A stretch of 64,000 nucleotides of DNA from Actinomycetes bacterium (GTDB lineage: Bacteria; Actinomycetota; Acidimicrobiia; Acidimicrobiales; Ilumatobacteraceae): assembly GCA_029782355.1 (NCBI GenBank), contig JAKOUY010000016.1, positions 434,001 to 498,000 of the forward strand, written 5' to 3'. The position numbers and the translations under genes are program-made. Positions 24,925-34,520 of the stretch are shown piece by piece. The notes beneath the pieces are model-generated. The model worked only from the letters and a program-made list of their open reading frames with translations, searched no databases and was not told the DNA's origin. Position 1 is the stretch's first letter, and every line of letters starts with the position of its first letter.

Positions 24925-25398
24925 ATGGGTGACGACATGACCAAGCTGGGCAAAGCCCACGCGCATCTCGAGCCGGGCGAGCGAATCATCGCTGCCAGCC
25001 GGTTCGGCCCGCACGGTGCTCTGGGCGTCAGTGCCAAGGCCGCGCTGAAGGGCGCCGGCAACCAGCTCCGGGCCAATCTTCTGGCGGCAGAGGCCGCGGC
25101 GAAGCTGGCTGCGGAGGGCTCAGCCGGAGGCCTCCAGCTGGCTCCGAAGATGGTGCTGGTGCTCACCGATCGGCGGCTGATGGTGTTCGACCAGGGTGGG
25201 CTCAGGGGCGGACCGAACCACCTGATCAGCGCGATCGACCGGCGCCGCGTGGTCGGCGTCGAGGTCGTCGACCGCGGCGCCTTGCGCGATCACGTCGTGC
25301 TGCGTCTCGACGACGGGAGTGCGATCCCGCTCGACCTGTTCCGCCACGCCCGCACCGAGGGACGGGAGTTGATCGAGGCGTTGCGCGCCGGTCGCTGA
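24925..25398 (+). CDS. Uncharacterised protein with PH-like C-terminal half
   Basis: A 157-aa soluble protein. The N-terminal part (KAHAHLEPGERIIAASRFG) and C-terminal strands (MVLVLTDRRLMVFDQGG, RVVGVEVVD, HVVLRLDDGSAIPLDLFRH) look like the bacterial PH/GRAM-type fold, in which the phrase VLTDRRLMVF is common. A helical Ala-rich stretch lies between. GGAGGT precedes ATG 24925; ATG 24940 is a weaker alternative. No partner gene is evident; it sits between selC and the recombination nuclease operon. Confidence 0.6.
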   Translation: MGDDMTKLGKAHAHLEPGERIIAASRFGPHGALGVSAKAALKGAGNQLRANLLAAEAAAKLAAEGSAGGLQLAPKMVLVLTDRRLMVFDQGGLRGGPNHLISAIDRRRVVGVEVVDRGALRDHVVLRLDDGSAIPLDLFRHARTEGRELIEALRAGR

Positions 25399-25444
25399 CG
25401 TCCACCGATGCCGTCCGGGAACCGGCGCGCACCCCCTGAGTACC

Positions 25445-28400
25445 GTGGTCCGGGTGATCGAACGCGTCGATGTCGTCGGCTACGGCCGCCCGGCCACGTC
25501 GGCGCTGTCGGACGCCATCGACCGCGCCCAGGAGGGGCGCCCGCTGGCGCCCGTCACGGTGATCGTCGCCTCCAACCTGGCCGGCCTGGCTGCGCGGCAC
25601 ACCCTGGCCGGTGGCTCGGTGGGTGGACGCCGCGGCCTGGTCAACGTCACGTTCGTCACCGTGCTTCGCCTGGCGCAACTGCTCACCCTGGACACGCCTC
25701 GTGAGCGCCCGCCGTTGACCAACCCGGTGCTGGGATCGGCGGTCCGCCGGGCCCTGCGGGCCGATCCGCGGCCGTTCGCCGGGGTCGCCCAGCACGTGGC
25801 CACCGAGACGGCAGTGGCCGCCACCTATGCCGAGCTGTCCCGGCTGTCTCCGGCGGCCCGTGCCGCGGTGGCGGCCGAGCCGTCGGGCGCATTGGCGGTG
25901 TCGCTGTTCGAGCGGGTGCACGACCATCTCGGCAGCTACGACGACGAGGATGCCGTGGCTCGCGCCGCGGCCACGGACGCCGTGTTACGGCGCAACGCCG
26001 CTTCGCTGGGACACGTCGTGTGGTACCTCCCCGATCAGCTGTCGCCGGCACAGACCGGACTGGTCGCCGCAGTGTTGTCCCAGGCTCCCTCCACGGTGGT
26101 GGTGGGCCTCACCGGAGCCGCCGATGCCGACGAGGGCGTCCGCCGACTGTGTGCCGCGGTCGGCGTCGAGGTCGGCCCCCTGGCCCTGGTGGAGGTACCC
26201 ACCGCTCAGCACCTCGTCAGCGTCGCCGACCCGGAGCAGGAGGTCATCGAGGCGCTCCGTGGCGCGGTCAGCCTGATCGACCGTGGTGTCGTGCCGGAGC
26301 GGATCGGCATCTTCTATCCCACCGCGGACCCGTACGTGCGGCTGATCGAGCAGCGCACCACGGCGGCGGACATCCCGGCCAGCGGGCCGTCTGCCGAGCG
26401 CCTGGTCGACAGCGTCGGGGCTCGGGTCCTGCTGGCCGCGATGTCCCTCCCCGGCCAGCAGTGGCGACGTGATCGGGTCATGGCGTTGTTCGCCTCGGCC
26501 CCGCTGCGCCCGGGCGGCCAGCCGGCTCGCCCGGCCGCCTGGGAGCGGGTCTCCCGCCAGGCCGGCGTGCTGGCCGGGCTGGGCGACTGGCGACGCAAGC
26601 TCACCGGGTTCGCGGCCCACGCCACGGAGGTCGCCCGGCAGGGCGAGCAGACCCGCCACCGGCTGGCCGCCGAGGACGCCCGCCAGGCCGACGACCTGCT
26701 CGGCGCGGTCCGCACCGTCGCCGAAGCCGTGCACGAGGTCGGCCGGGCCCGAACGTGGGCCACGAAGTCCGCCGCCGCCGTCGACCTGCTCGGCGCGCTG
26801 CTGGGTACCGATCGCAGCCACCTCGACTGGCCAGTGGTCGAGCGTGACGATCTCGACCGGGTCGTCGACGCCCTCACCCGCCTGGCCGTGCTCGACGCGC
26901 TGGAGCCGAATCCAGGCAACGAGGTCTTCCGCCGAGCCCTGGAAGCCGAGTTGGACGTCGCCCGGGCCCGGCGGGTGGCGTACGGCAAGGGACTGCTGTA
27001 TGCACCGCTGTCCACTGCGCCCGGCCAGGATCTCGACGCCGTGTTCGTGGTGGGCATGACCGAGGGCCAATGCCCGGCGCCGCGGCGCGACGACGCGCTG
27101 GTGCCCGACGCCGCTCGGGCCGCCGCCGCGGGCGAGTTGGCCACCGCCGCGGACGAGCTGCGCGCCCAGCACCGCGCCGTGCTGGCCGCGCTGGCCGCGG
27201 CCCCGGCCGGCTCCCGGACCATGACCGTGCCACGCGGCGACCTGCGCTCCGGCCGGCACGTGCTGCCCTCCCGCTGGCTGCTCGACTCGGCATCAGCGCT
27301 GGCCGGCCGGCGGGTCTACAGCACCGAGTTCGCTGCGCTCGGCTCCCCGGTGGTCGACGTGGTGCCCTCGTTCGCCGCCGGGTTGCTGCGCGGTCCGTGG
27401 CCGTCGCAGGAGGACGACGATCTCGGCAGCGCCAGCCGTCACGTGACCGCTGGCGGTGACGTCCTCCACCATCCGGCGGCGGCCGGCAGCGCCGGCGCCA
27501 TTGCGGTCCAGCGCCACCGGCGCAGCGGGGCGTTCACCGCCTTCAACGGCAACCTGTCCGGCCAGCGGGTGCCGTCGCCGGCGGACGGGCAGTCCGTCCA
27601 CGCACCCACCGCACTGGAGGAGTGGGCCCAGTGCGGGTTCCGCTACTTCCTGCACCGGTTGCTGGGTCTGGCCGAGGTCGACGAACCCGAGCGGCTGATC
27701 ACCGCCAGCCCGATCGATCGCGGCTCGGCCCTGCACGAGGTCCTGGAGCGCTTCATCGGCGAGGCCAGCGCCTCCGGGACGCTGCCGCTCGCCCACGAGC
27801 CGTGGTCGGCGGAGGCCCGGCAGCGGCTGCACGATCTCGCCGACGAGGTCTTTGCCGAGCTGGAGGGTTCCGGCCGGTCCGGGCGCACCGTGCTGTGGGC
27901 CATGGCGAAGGAGTCGATGCATGCCGTGCTGGACACCTTCCTGTCGACCGACGATCAGTGGCGCGCCGCCGAGGGAGCGGTCCCCACCGAGGTCGAGCTG
28001 GGGTTCGGGCTCGCTGGCTCGTCCGACTCGCCCGTCGAGATCACCCTGTCCGATCAGCGAACCCTGCGCTTCCGAGGGCTGATCGACCGGGTCGACCGCA
28101 CCGCCCGGGGCTACGCGCTGTACGACTACAAGACCGGCAGTGGCCGCAAGTTCGAGCGCCTCGACCGGGACCCGCTGCTGGGCGGGACGGCGCTGCAACT
28201 GGGCGTCTACGCCGAAGCGGTCCGCCGACGCTTCGGCGACCAGCCCGTCGACGTCCGCTACTGGCTGCTCGAGCCGGCCCAGGGCGAGCACCTGCGCGGC
28301 TACCCGTCCGACGCGCCGTTCCGCGCCCGCTTCGACGAGGTGCTCCGGGCCATCACCGACGGCATCGGCGACGGCGTGTTCGCCAGCGAGCCCGGCCAGC

Positions 28401-28561
28401 TGAACACCTGGCGGATGACCCACGAGTCCTGCATGTACTGCCCGTTCGACCGGCTGTGCCCGACCAGCCGCGGGGCGGACGCCGAACGCCTGGCCGGCGA
28501 TCCGGCGGTGGCCGTTCGACGCAGGCTGCGCCCGCCCGAGGAGGTCGACCAGGATGGCTGA
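25445..28561 (+). CDS. AddB-like nuclease subunit with iron-sulfur cysteines
   Basis: A 1038-aa protein. The N-terminal half is an inactivated UvrD-like helicase: at the P-loop position it reads VTVIVASNLAGLAARHTLAG, with no GxGKT. The C-terminal half is a RecB-type PD-(D/E)XK nuclease, with the Asp of GLIDRVDRT and the D-Y-K of YALYDYKTGSG. Four cysteines, one in EEWAQCGFRYFLH (~730) and three in ESCMYCPFDRLC (~1000), form the Fe-S staple known from AddB. It overlaps the helicase gene by 8 bp and works with it in double-strand-break end resection. Confidence 0.85.
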   Translation: MVRVIERVDVVGYGRPATSALSDAIDRAQEGRPLAPVTVIVASNLAGLAARHTLAGGSVGGRRGLVNVTFVTVLRLAQLLTLDTPRERPPLTNPVLGSAVRRALRADPRPFAGVAQHVATETAVAATYAELSRLSPAARAAVAAEPSGALAVSLFERVHDHLGSYDDEDAVARAAATDAVLRRNAASLGHVVWYLPDQLSPAQTGLVAAVLSQAPSTVVVGLTGAADADEGVRRLCAAVGVEVGPLALVEVPTAQHLVSVADPEQEVIEALRGAVSLIDRGVVPERIGIFYPTADPYVRLIEQRTTAADIPASGPSAERLVDSVGARVLLAAMSLPGQQWRRDRVMALFASAPLRPGGQPARPAAWERVSRQAGVLAGLGDWRRKLTGFAAHATEVARQGEQTRHRLAAEDARQADDLLGAVRTVAEAVHEVGRARTWATKSAAAVDLLGALLGTDRSHLDWPVVERDDLDRVVDALTRLAVLDALEPNPGNEVFRRALEAELDVARARRVAYGKGLLYAPLSTAPGQDLDAVFVVGMTEGQCPAPRRDDALVPDAARAAAAGELATAADELRAQHRAVLAALAAAPAGSRTMTVPRGDLRSGRHVLPSRWLLDSASALAGRRVYSTEFAALGSPVVDVVPSFAAGLLRGPWPSQEDDDLGSASRHVTAGGDVLHHPAAAGSAGAIAVQRHRRSGAFTAFNGNLSGQRVPSPADGQSVHAPTALEEWAQCGFRYFLHRLLGLAEVDEPERLITASPIDRGSALHEVLERFIGEASASGTLPLAHEPWSAEARQRLHDLADEVFAELEGSGRSGRTVLWAMAKESMHAVLDTFLSTDDQWRAAEGAVPTEVELGFGLAGSSDSPVEITLSDQRTLRFRGLIDRVDRTARGYALYDYKTGSGRKFERLDRDPLLGGTALQLGVYAEAVRRRFGDQPVDVRYWLLEPAQGEHLRGYPSDAPFRARFDEVLRAITDGIGDGVFASEPGQLNTWRMTHESCMYCPFDRLCPTSRGADAERLAGDPAVAVRRRLRPPEEVDQDG

Positions 28562-31500
28562 CTCCGGGATCACCACCGTGCCGCTCGACGACGAGCCCGA
28601 GCGGCGGCGGATCACCACCACCGGTCTCGGCGAGACGCTGTTCGTCGAGGCCGGGGCCGGCACGGGCAAGACCTCGCAACTGGTCGCCCGAATCGTCAAC
28701 CTCGTGGTCCGCCACGGCGTGCCGCTGGCCTCGATCGCGGCCATCACCTTCACCGAAGCAGCCGCCACGGAACTGCGCGACCGCATCCGCGTTGCGTTCG
28801 AACGGTTGGTCGCCGAGCACGACGATCCGGCGGTCGTCGCCGTGGCCGCACAGGCCCTGGACGACGCCGATCAGGCCGCCTTCACCACCCTTCACGGGTT
28901 CGCCCTGCGGATGCTCAGCGAGTACCCGACGGCGGCCGGGTTGCCGCCGCGCATCTCCGTGGCCGACGAGGTCACGTCGCAGCTGATGGGCGCCGAACGC
29001 TGGCAGCGCTTCGTCGACCGGTTGTACGAGCGTGCCGATCTGGTCCCGCTGCTGCTGCGCGCCGCGGTGCTGGGCATCCCGTTGGAGCCGGCCTACACCA
29101 ACCAGGTCACGATGCGCGACATCGCCGTGATCCTCAACCAGAGCTGGGACCGGTTGATCGCCCTCGGATCCCGTCCGGTCGACCCGCTGCCCGAGGTCGA
29201 CTTCGGCGGCTTCGACCGCGCCGTCCAGCAGCTCGCCGGCGTCTCGGCGTGCTGCACCGATCCCACCGACAAGCTCGCCGTGTGGCTGGCCGACAACCTC
29301 GCACACCTCCGGGCCACCGTCGGGCTCACCGACCCGCTCACCAAGCTGCGCGCCCTCGGCCACCTTCCCAAGCGCAATTCGCGGTTCGGCCGCAAGCAGG
29401 CCTGGAGCATCGACGTCGACCAGGTTCGCCAGCTGGCTGCCGATGTCGACGGCGAGGCCCAGCGGCTTCGCGGAGCGGCGGCGAACGCCGTCCTGCAACG
29501 CCTCGCCACGCTGATCGCCGGCGAGGTGCTGGCGGCGGCCGAGGAACGCCGGCGCACCGGCACGGTCGAGTTCCACGACCTGCTCGTCCTGGCCCGCCAG
29601 GCGCTGCGCACCTCACCGTCGATGCGCCAGCGTCTCGGGCAGCGCTACCAACACCTCCTGCTCGACGAGTTCCAGGACACCGATCCACTGCAGATCGAGC
29701 TCGCCGTGCTCCTCGCCGGCGTGGTCGACGACCCGTCCGCCGAGTGGCAGGACATCGCCGTGCCACCCGGCCGGCTGTTCTTCGTCGGCGACCCGAAGCA
29801 GTCGATCTACCGGTTCCGGCGCGCTGACATCCGTCTCTTCCTGGAGGCTCGCGATGCCTTCGGCGGTCCCTCACCGCATCCCGCCTTGGTCCGGCTGCGG
29901 ACCAACTTCCGGACGGTGTCCCCGATCATCGACTGGGTCAACGAGTTGTTCGCCGGGCTGATGCCCGAGGAACAGACCGGCCGCCAGCCGAAGTACCAGG
30001 CGCTGGTCGCCCACCGCCACCCACCCCAGCGGGACCGGCACCGGGTCATGCTCCTCGGTGGGCCGGTCGAGGGCCCGGCCAGCGAGGTCCGCCGGGTCGA
30101 GGCCGCCCACGTGGGCGCGGTCCTCGACGACATCGCCGCCCGTCCGGAGCAGTGGCCGGTCGAGGACGCCAACGGGTGGCGCCCGGCTCGCCTGTCGGAT
30201 GTCGTCATCCTCGTGCCGGCGCGCACGTCGTTGCCGTTCCTGCGCACCGAGCTGGACCGCCGTGACCTGCCGTACCGGCTGGACACCGGGACCCTCGTGT
30301 TCGACGCCCAGGAGATCCGTGACCTGTTGGCGACGATGCGGGCCATTGACGACTCCAGCGACGAGATCTCCCTGGTGGCTGCGCTGCGCTCCCCGCTGTA
30401 CGGCTGCTCCGACGTCGACCTGTACACCTGGCGCCAGGCCGGCGGGCGCTGGAACATCGGCCGCCAACCTCCGGCGGAGCTTGCTCAGCATCCGGTGGGT
30501 CAGGCGATCGCCCACCTCCACTCGGTGTGGGCCGAGCGCTGGTGGTTGAGCGCCAGCGCGCTGCTGGCCCGGTTGGTCGGCGAGCGGCGGGCGATGATGG
30601 CCGGGTTCGGGGACCCCCGGCCGCAGGAGGTCTGGCGTCGGGTCCGGTTCCTGATGGACCAAGCCCGGGCCTACGACGCCACGCAGGGCGGCGGGGTGCG
30701 CGGCTTCTGCGAGTGGGCCGCGCTGCAGGCCTCGAGCGCGGCGCGGGTCCACGAGCCGCTGGCGGCCGACACGGACGTGCAGGCCGTGCGGATCCTCACC
30801 GTCCACGGTGCCAAGGGGCTGGAGTTCCCGATCACGATCCTGTCCGGCATGAGCGCGATCCGCAGCAGCCGACGCCAGTTCGCCGAGGTGGTGTGGGAGG
30901 GCGATGCCCCGGAGATCAAGATCGGCGCGCACGCCACCCAGGTCTTCGACACCCGGGCCGAGGTCGAGGACGAGATGGACGCCGCCGAGCGGATCCGCCT
31001 GCTGTACGTCGCCACCACCCGGGCGCGTGATCACCTGGTCGTCAGCTGTGTGCACAACGCCCGAGGCACCCACTCGTTCGCCGGGGTCGTCCATGCGGCG
31101 ATGGCGGAGCGAACCGACCTGCACCGGCCGGCGCCTGGCGCCATCGATCCCGTCGACATCGATCGCCAACCGGCCGATCCGTCTCCGGTCGATCCGGCGG
31201 CGGCCGCCGAGCGTGAGGCCGGCTCGGCACAGCGGGCCGAACGCCGGGACCGCCTCCGCGCACCTCGGGTGTGGTCGGCCACGGCCGTCGCCACCGAGCA
31301 GCGCCGTCGTGACACCAGCCGGACAGAGCCGGTTGGCGGTGTCGATGATGCCGACGAGCCGGAGGTGACGGACGAGGTCGACGACCGCGACGACCGCATC
31401 GTGGGGCGCCGTGGTCGGGCGGGCACCGCCATCGGTCGCGCCGTGCACGCCACGCTGCAGTCGCTCGACCTGGCGATGCCGCCCGGCGTCCAGCTGGTCG

Positions 31501-31985
31501 ACGCCATCGTCGAGCGCGAGTGCTGGGCCGAGTCGGTGCCGGATGCCGCGGCGACGGTCCGCTCGATGGTCGACGCCGCGCTGGGCAGCGAGGCCCTGGC
31601 GCTGGCCCGGCGATCCCCACACCACCAGGAGCTGTACGTTGCCGCGGAGCTTGGCGGGCGGCTCGTCGAGGGGTACGTCGACCTGCTGATCGAAACCCCC
31701 GAGGGCCTGGTGATCGTCGACTACAAGACCGACGCCGTACGCAGCGAGGCCGAGATCGACGCCAAGCTGGCCAGCTACGAGGTGCAGGGTGCGGCGTATG
31801 CGGTGGCGGTGCAGGCGGCGTGCGGGTTGGCGGTCGCCGACTGCCGGTTCGTGTTCTGCCGCCCCGGTGGAGCGGTGGAACGTCGGGTGGCCGACCTGGC
31901 CGGCGCCATGCAGCGTGTGGCGGCGATGCTCATCGAGCCGATGGCATCGAGCGGGCCCGCGGCGGTGGGGAGCCCAGCAGGTTGA
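28554..31985 (+). CDS. AddA-like UvrD-family helicase/nuclease
   Basis: An 1143-aa superfamily 1A helicase. Walker A EAGAGTGKT lies at residues 32-40, motif Ia is ITFTEAAATELRDRI, motif II is LLLDEFQDTD, motif III is FVGDPKQSIYRFR, motif IV region RLRTNFR, motif V LTVHGAKGLEFPI and motif VI LLYVATTRARDHLVV. The C-terminus holds a PD-(D/E)XK nuclease (EGYVDLLIETP...VIVDYKTDAV). The gene starts inside the AddB-like stop region and ends overlapping engB by 56 bp on the opposite strand. Together the pair is the RecBCD substitute for homologous recombination. Confidence 0.9.
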   Translation: MADSGITTVPLDDEPERRRITTTGLGETLFVEAGAGTGKTSQLVARIVNLVVRHGVPLASIAAITFTEAAATELRDRIRVAFERLVAEHDDPAVVAVAAQALDDADQAAFTTLHGFALRMLSEYPTAAGLPPRISVADEVTSQLMGAERWQRFVDRLYERADLVPLLLRAAVLGIPLEPAYTNQVTMRDIAVILNQSWDRLIALGSRPVDPLPEVDFGGFDRAVQQLAGVSACCTDPTDKLAVWLADNLAHLRATVGLTDPLTKLRALGHLPKRNSRFGRKQAWSIDVDQVRQLAADVDGEAQRLRGAAANAVLQRLATLIAGEVLAAAEERRRTGTVEFHDLLVLARQALRTSPSMRQRLGQRYQHLLLDEFQDTDPLQIELAVLLAGVVDDPSAEWQDIAVPPGRLFFVGDPKQSIYRFRRADIRLFLEARDAFGGPSPHPALVRLRTNFRTVSPIIDWVNELFAGLMPEEQTGRQPKYQALVAHRHPPQRDRHRVMLLGGPVEGPASEVRRVEAAHVGAVLDDIAARPEQWPVEDANGWRPARLSDVVILVPARTSLPFLRTELDRRDLPYRLDTGTLVFDAQEIRDLLATMRAIDDSSDEISLVAALRSPLYGCSDVDLYTWRQAGGRWNIGRQPPAELAQHPVGQAIAHLHSVWAERWWLSASALLARLVGERRAMMAGFGDPRPQEVWRRVRFLMDQARAYDATQGGGVRGFCEWAALQASSAARVHEPLAADTDVQAVRILTVHGAKGLEFPITILSGMSAIRSSRRQFAEVVWEGDAPEIKIGAHATQVFDTRAEVEDEMDAAERIRLLYVATTRARDHLVVSCVHNARGTHSFAGVVHAAMAERTDLHRPAPGAIDPVDIDRQPADPSPVDPAAAAEREAGSAQRAERRDRLRAPRVWSATAVATEQRRRDTSRTEPVGGVDDADEPEVTDEVDDRDDRIVGRRGRAGTAIGRAVHATLQSLDLAMPPGVQLVDAIVERECWAESVPDAAATVRSMVDAALGSEALALARRSPHHQELYVAAELGGRLVEGYVDLLIETPEGLVIVDYKTDAVRSEAEIDAKLASYEVQGAAYAVAVQAACGLAVADCRFVFCRPGGAVERRVADLAGAMQRVAAMLIEPMASSGPAAVGSPAG

Positions 31986-32544
31986 CGATCATCGCTTCCA
32001 GGTTGTCCAGCCCGGTTCGCTTGCTGGCGCTGACCCAGTAGACGTCACCCTCGTCCAGCCGGCATGCTGCGGCCAGTTGCTGACGCCGTCCGGCCAGCTT
32101 GGACGGTTTGACCTGGTCGGCCTTCGTGGCCACGACCGTGTGCGGCACGGCGCTGGCCCGCAGCCAGTCGAGCATTCGCAGATCGAGCTTGGTCGGTCCG
32201 ATCGCCCCGTCGACCAGCACCAGCACCAGTTGCAGCCCACGTCGTTCGAGCAGGTAGCCCTCGATCATCGCCTGCCATCCGGCTTTGGCCCGGTTCGGCA
32301 CGGCGGCGTAGCCGTAGCCGGGCAGGTCCACCAACGTGCCGCCGGAGGGGTGGGCGAACAGGTTGATCAGCTGGGTTCGACCGGGCGTGCCGGAAACCCG
32401 TGCCAGCTGACGCTGATTGGCCAGGGCGTTGATCAGGCTCGACTTGCCGACGTTGCTGCGCCCGACGACGGCCACTTCGGCCGGCGAGTCGGGCAGGTCA
32501 CGATGCCGCGTCGCCGAGGCGACGTAGCGCAACCGGAGGGTCAC
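31930..32544 (-). CDS. engB: Ribosome-biogenesis GTPase EngB/YsxC
   Basis: A 204-aa small GTPase needed for large ribosomal subunit assembly. G1 is VVGRSNVGKSSLINAL, G2 lies in the GTPGRTQLIN stretch, G3 is VDLPGYGYA, G4 is VATKADQVK, and G5 is around WVSASKRTGL. GTG 32544 overlaps the stop of the upstream lipoprotein gene (GTGA), avoiding a long spurious N-terminus. The family is usually chromosomal and essential. Its 3' end overlaps the helicase gene on the other strand. Confidence 0.9.
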   Translation of the reverse strand: MTLRLRYVASATRHRDLPDSPAEVAVVGRSNVGKSSLINALANQRQLARVSGTPGRTQLINLFAHPSGGTLVDLPGYGYAAVPNRAKAGWQAMIEGYLLERRGLQLVLVLVDGAIGPTKLDLRMLDWLRASAVPHTVVATKADQVKPSKLAGRRQQLAAACRLDEGDVYWVSASKRTGLDNLEAMIVNLLGSPPPRARSMPSAR

Positions 32545-33776
32545 GTGCGGGCGGGCGTGATCGACTCGAAGAAGGCGGCGACGGCCGCGCCGAGCGTCAG
32601 TCCGTTGGTCCCGATGGCCAGGATGAACGACTTGTCGTCGGTGCCGGTGACGAACTCCTCGAAGTTCGACGCGTCCCGGTACTGCTGGCCGGGGATGCCG
32701 GCGACGGTGGATTCGTGGGGCGGGTTCGGGGCCACCTTGGCGATCCAGTCCTTCAGGCTGCCCGGCGCCAGCGGGGTGTCGTAGACGTAGGCCAGCACTC
32801 GCCCGACCTTGATGTTGGTGGTGGTGTCGACGATGTCGATGCCGCCGTACACGCCGGACGAGGCGGCGAAGGCCGGGGTGGCGGACAGCGCCGCCAGGAA
32901 GGTGTCGAGGGCACTCTGGTCGACGACGTTGAACGCGTAGTTCCCCTTCGGCGTGATCTCCTTGGACAGGTCCTCGAAGCGCTTCTGCCCGGCGACGCCC
33001 GGAGTCTGCTGACCGCCGGGGATCGTCAACTGGGGGATCGTCACGTTCGGGATCGTGATGTTCGGGATCGTGATGTTCGGGATCGTGATGTTCGGAATGG
33101 TGATGTTCGGGATCGTGATGTTCGGGATCGTCACCACCGGGGCGGTCACCGGGGGAGTGGTCACGACGGGCAGCGTCGGCGTCGAGACGGTGCCCACCGG
33201 CGGGGTGGTCACGGGGGTCGTGACGTCGGGAACCGTCGGCAGCGTCACGGTTGCCGGGGTGACCGACGGCGCGGTCACCGCCGGCGCGAACAGCGGATCC
33301 AGCGCACAGCGGGTGGCGCCGAGCTGATCGCCCAGCTTGGTGTTGGCGGCGAGCAACCCGTTGACCGTGGCGACTTGGGGTGACGCCGGCGACGGGTTCC
33401 CCGCCGCCAGCTCGGTGAGCAGCTTGGCGGCCTGCTGCAGGTTGGCGGCGAAGGTCGAGGCCTCCGTCGACCGGTTGGCCGGGGCCGACAGCTTGGCTGC
33501 CGCTTGCCCGGCGGTGGCGATCGCTGCTGATGCAGCCGTCGCACTGGCCTTGGCGGGTGTCGGCGGGAGCACGCTCAACGCCTTGTCCAAGGCGCTGCAG
33601 ATCGTGTTCAGCTGGGCGGCGTACCCCGTCGCCTTCCCGTTCCCGTCGTTGCTGGTCCCGCAGGCGGCGAGCGTGATGAGGCCGACCACCGCCAGCGGGC
33701 GGACGACCGACCGGCGACGATCCGGCGACGGGTGTACGAGCGACGACATGGAGCCTCCTGCGACGGTGCGACTCAC
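32541..33776 (-). CDS. Lipoprotein with IPNIT pentapeptide repeats
   Basis: A 411-aa exported lipoprotein. The signal ends in a lipobox, VVGLITLAAC, and the anchored region starts with CGTSNDG. A helical domain (residues ~50-160, with ICSALDKALSVL and a second Cys in GATRCALDPLF) is followed by a Thr/Pro/Val linker and then six consecutive IPNIT/IPNVT units encoded by 15-bp repeats. The C-terminal ~140 residues form an uncharacterised globular domain (KRFEDLSKEITPKGNYAFNV). ATG 33749 is a shorter alternative start. It overlaps engB but is probably unrelated in function. Confidence 0.7.
   Translation of the reverse strand: MSRTVAGGSMSSLVHPSPDRRRSVVRPLAVVGLITLAACGTSNDGNGKATGYAAQLNTICSALDKALSVLPPTPAKASATAASAAIATAGQAAAKLSAPANRSTEASTFAANLQQAAKLLTELAAGNPSPASPQVATVNGLLAANTKLGDQLGATRCALDPLFAPAVTAPSVTPATVTLPTVPDVTTPVTTPPVGTVSTPTLPVVTTPPVTAPVVTIPNITIPNITIPNITIPNITIPNITIPNVTIPQLTIPGGQQTPGVAGQKRFEDLSKEITPKGNYAFNVVDQSALDTFLAALSATPAFAASSGVYGGIDIVDTTTNIKVGRVLAYVYDTPLAPGSLKDWIAKVAPNPPHESTVAGIPGQQYRDASNFEEFVTGTDDKSFILAIGTNGLTLGAAVAAFFESITPART
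33036..33140. repeat. 15-bp tandem repeat array inside the lipoprotein gene
   Basis: Seven consecutive 15-bp units; the central five are close copies of GATCGTGATGTTCGG and the outer two are diverged. The period is exactly five codons, so changes in copy number keep the frame and alter only the length of the IPNIT stretch. This is slippage-prone coding repeat, not CRISPR, as there are no spacers. Confidence 0.9.
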
Positions 33777-33833
33777 TGTACGACACGGCGCCCAGGCCGG
33801 TTCGTGCCACCGGTGGGGCGGCAGCGGGAGGCG

Positions 33834-34520
33834 TCAGTGGGCGTGGGCGGCGTCGATGGCCGACTGCAGCGAGTCGATGTACCCGTACGTCGTGTAGGTC
33901 GCCCCGGACACCGTGTCGATCTGGGCGCTCTGGGCGGTCAGGGTCTCGGCCTGCAAGATCGGGATCGCCCGCCGGTTGATCGCCAGGTCGCGCCGGCTGC
34001 GCGTCGGGTAGACGACGGCGGAGGCCTTGGTGATCGTCCCGTTGGCGTAGGTCACCTGGACCTGGACCGGGCCGTAGCGGGTCTGCACCGGATCGCCGGT
34101 GAACGTTCCGGTGAGCGCCGGCGGGGCCTGCGTCGCCGCCACGGTGCTACTGCTCGGCTCGGTCGCGGCGACGTCCGGTGTCGTGCCGCTGTCGACCACA
34201 TCGGGAGCCGCCGGTTCGGTGGTGACCGGGGCCGTGGTGGTGGTCGTCGTCGTCGTGGCCCGCCGGGGCGGAGGCGGCAGGGCAGCCCGTGGCGCCGGGC
34301 CACCGGAGGCGTCGGCGTGGGCGAACGACCAGGTCAACCCGCCGGTGGCGGCGATGCTGAGCGCCACCGAGGTGACCCGACCGGCCACGGCCACCGGCTT
34401 GCGCCGTGCGCCGGCTCGCGCCGCGGGCGGGGCCGCCGGATCGGTGGGGCCGGTGCTCGGCGGGGTGGCCGGGCGGGCCCGGCCGTGGATCAGTGGATCG
34501 AGCGGTGGTGGCCAGCTCAT
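33834..34520 (-). CDS. FMN-binding domain protein
   Basis: A 228-aa membrane-anchored protein: short cytoplasmic Pro-rich start, one hydrophobic span (VTSVALSIAATGGLTWSFA), a Thr/Pro-rich extracellular linker, then a C-terminal FMN_bind domain with TRYGPVQVQVTYANGTITKA and the flavin-attachment motif DTVSGATYTTYGY, where the Thr of SGATYT normally carries covalent FMN. The ATG overlaps the stop of the upstream membrane protein (ATGA), so the pair likely forms an electron-transfer unit in which heme electrons reach the extracytoplasmic flavin. Confidence 0.82.
   Translation of the reverse strand: MSWPPPLDPLIHGRARPATPPSTGPTDPAAPPAARAGARRKPVAVAGRVTSVALSIAATGGLTWSFAHADASGGPAPRAALPPPPRRATTTTTTTTAPVTTEPAAPDVVDSGTTPDVAATEPSSSTVAATQAPPALTGTFTGDPVQTRYGPVQVQVTYANGTITKASAVVYPTRSRRDLAINRRAIPILQAETLTAQSAQIDTVSGATYTTYGYIDSLQSAIDAAHAH

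Noticed and set aside
33036-33140. Possible CRISPR or iteron array
   Set aside because: 15-bp units with no spacers lie inside a coding frame and translate as IPNIT; this is a protein repeat.
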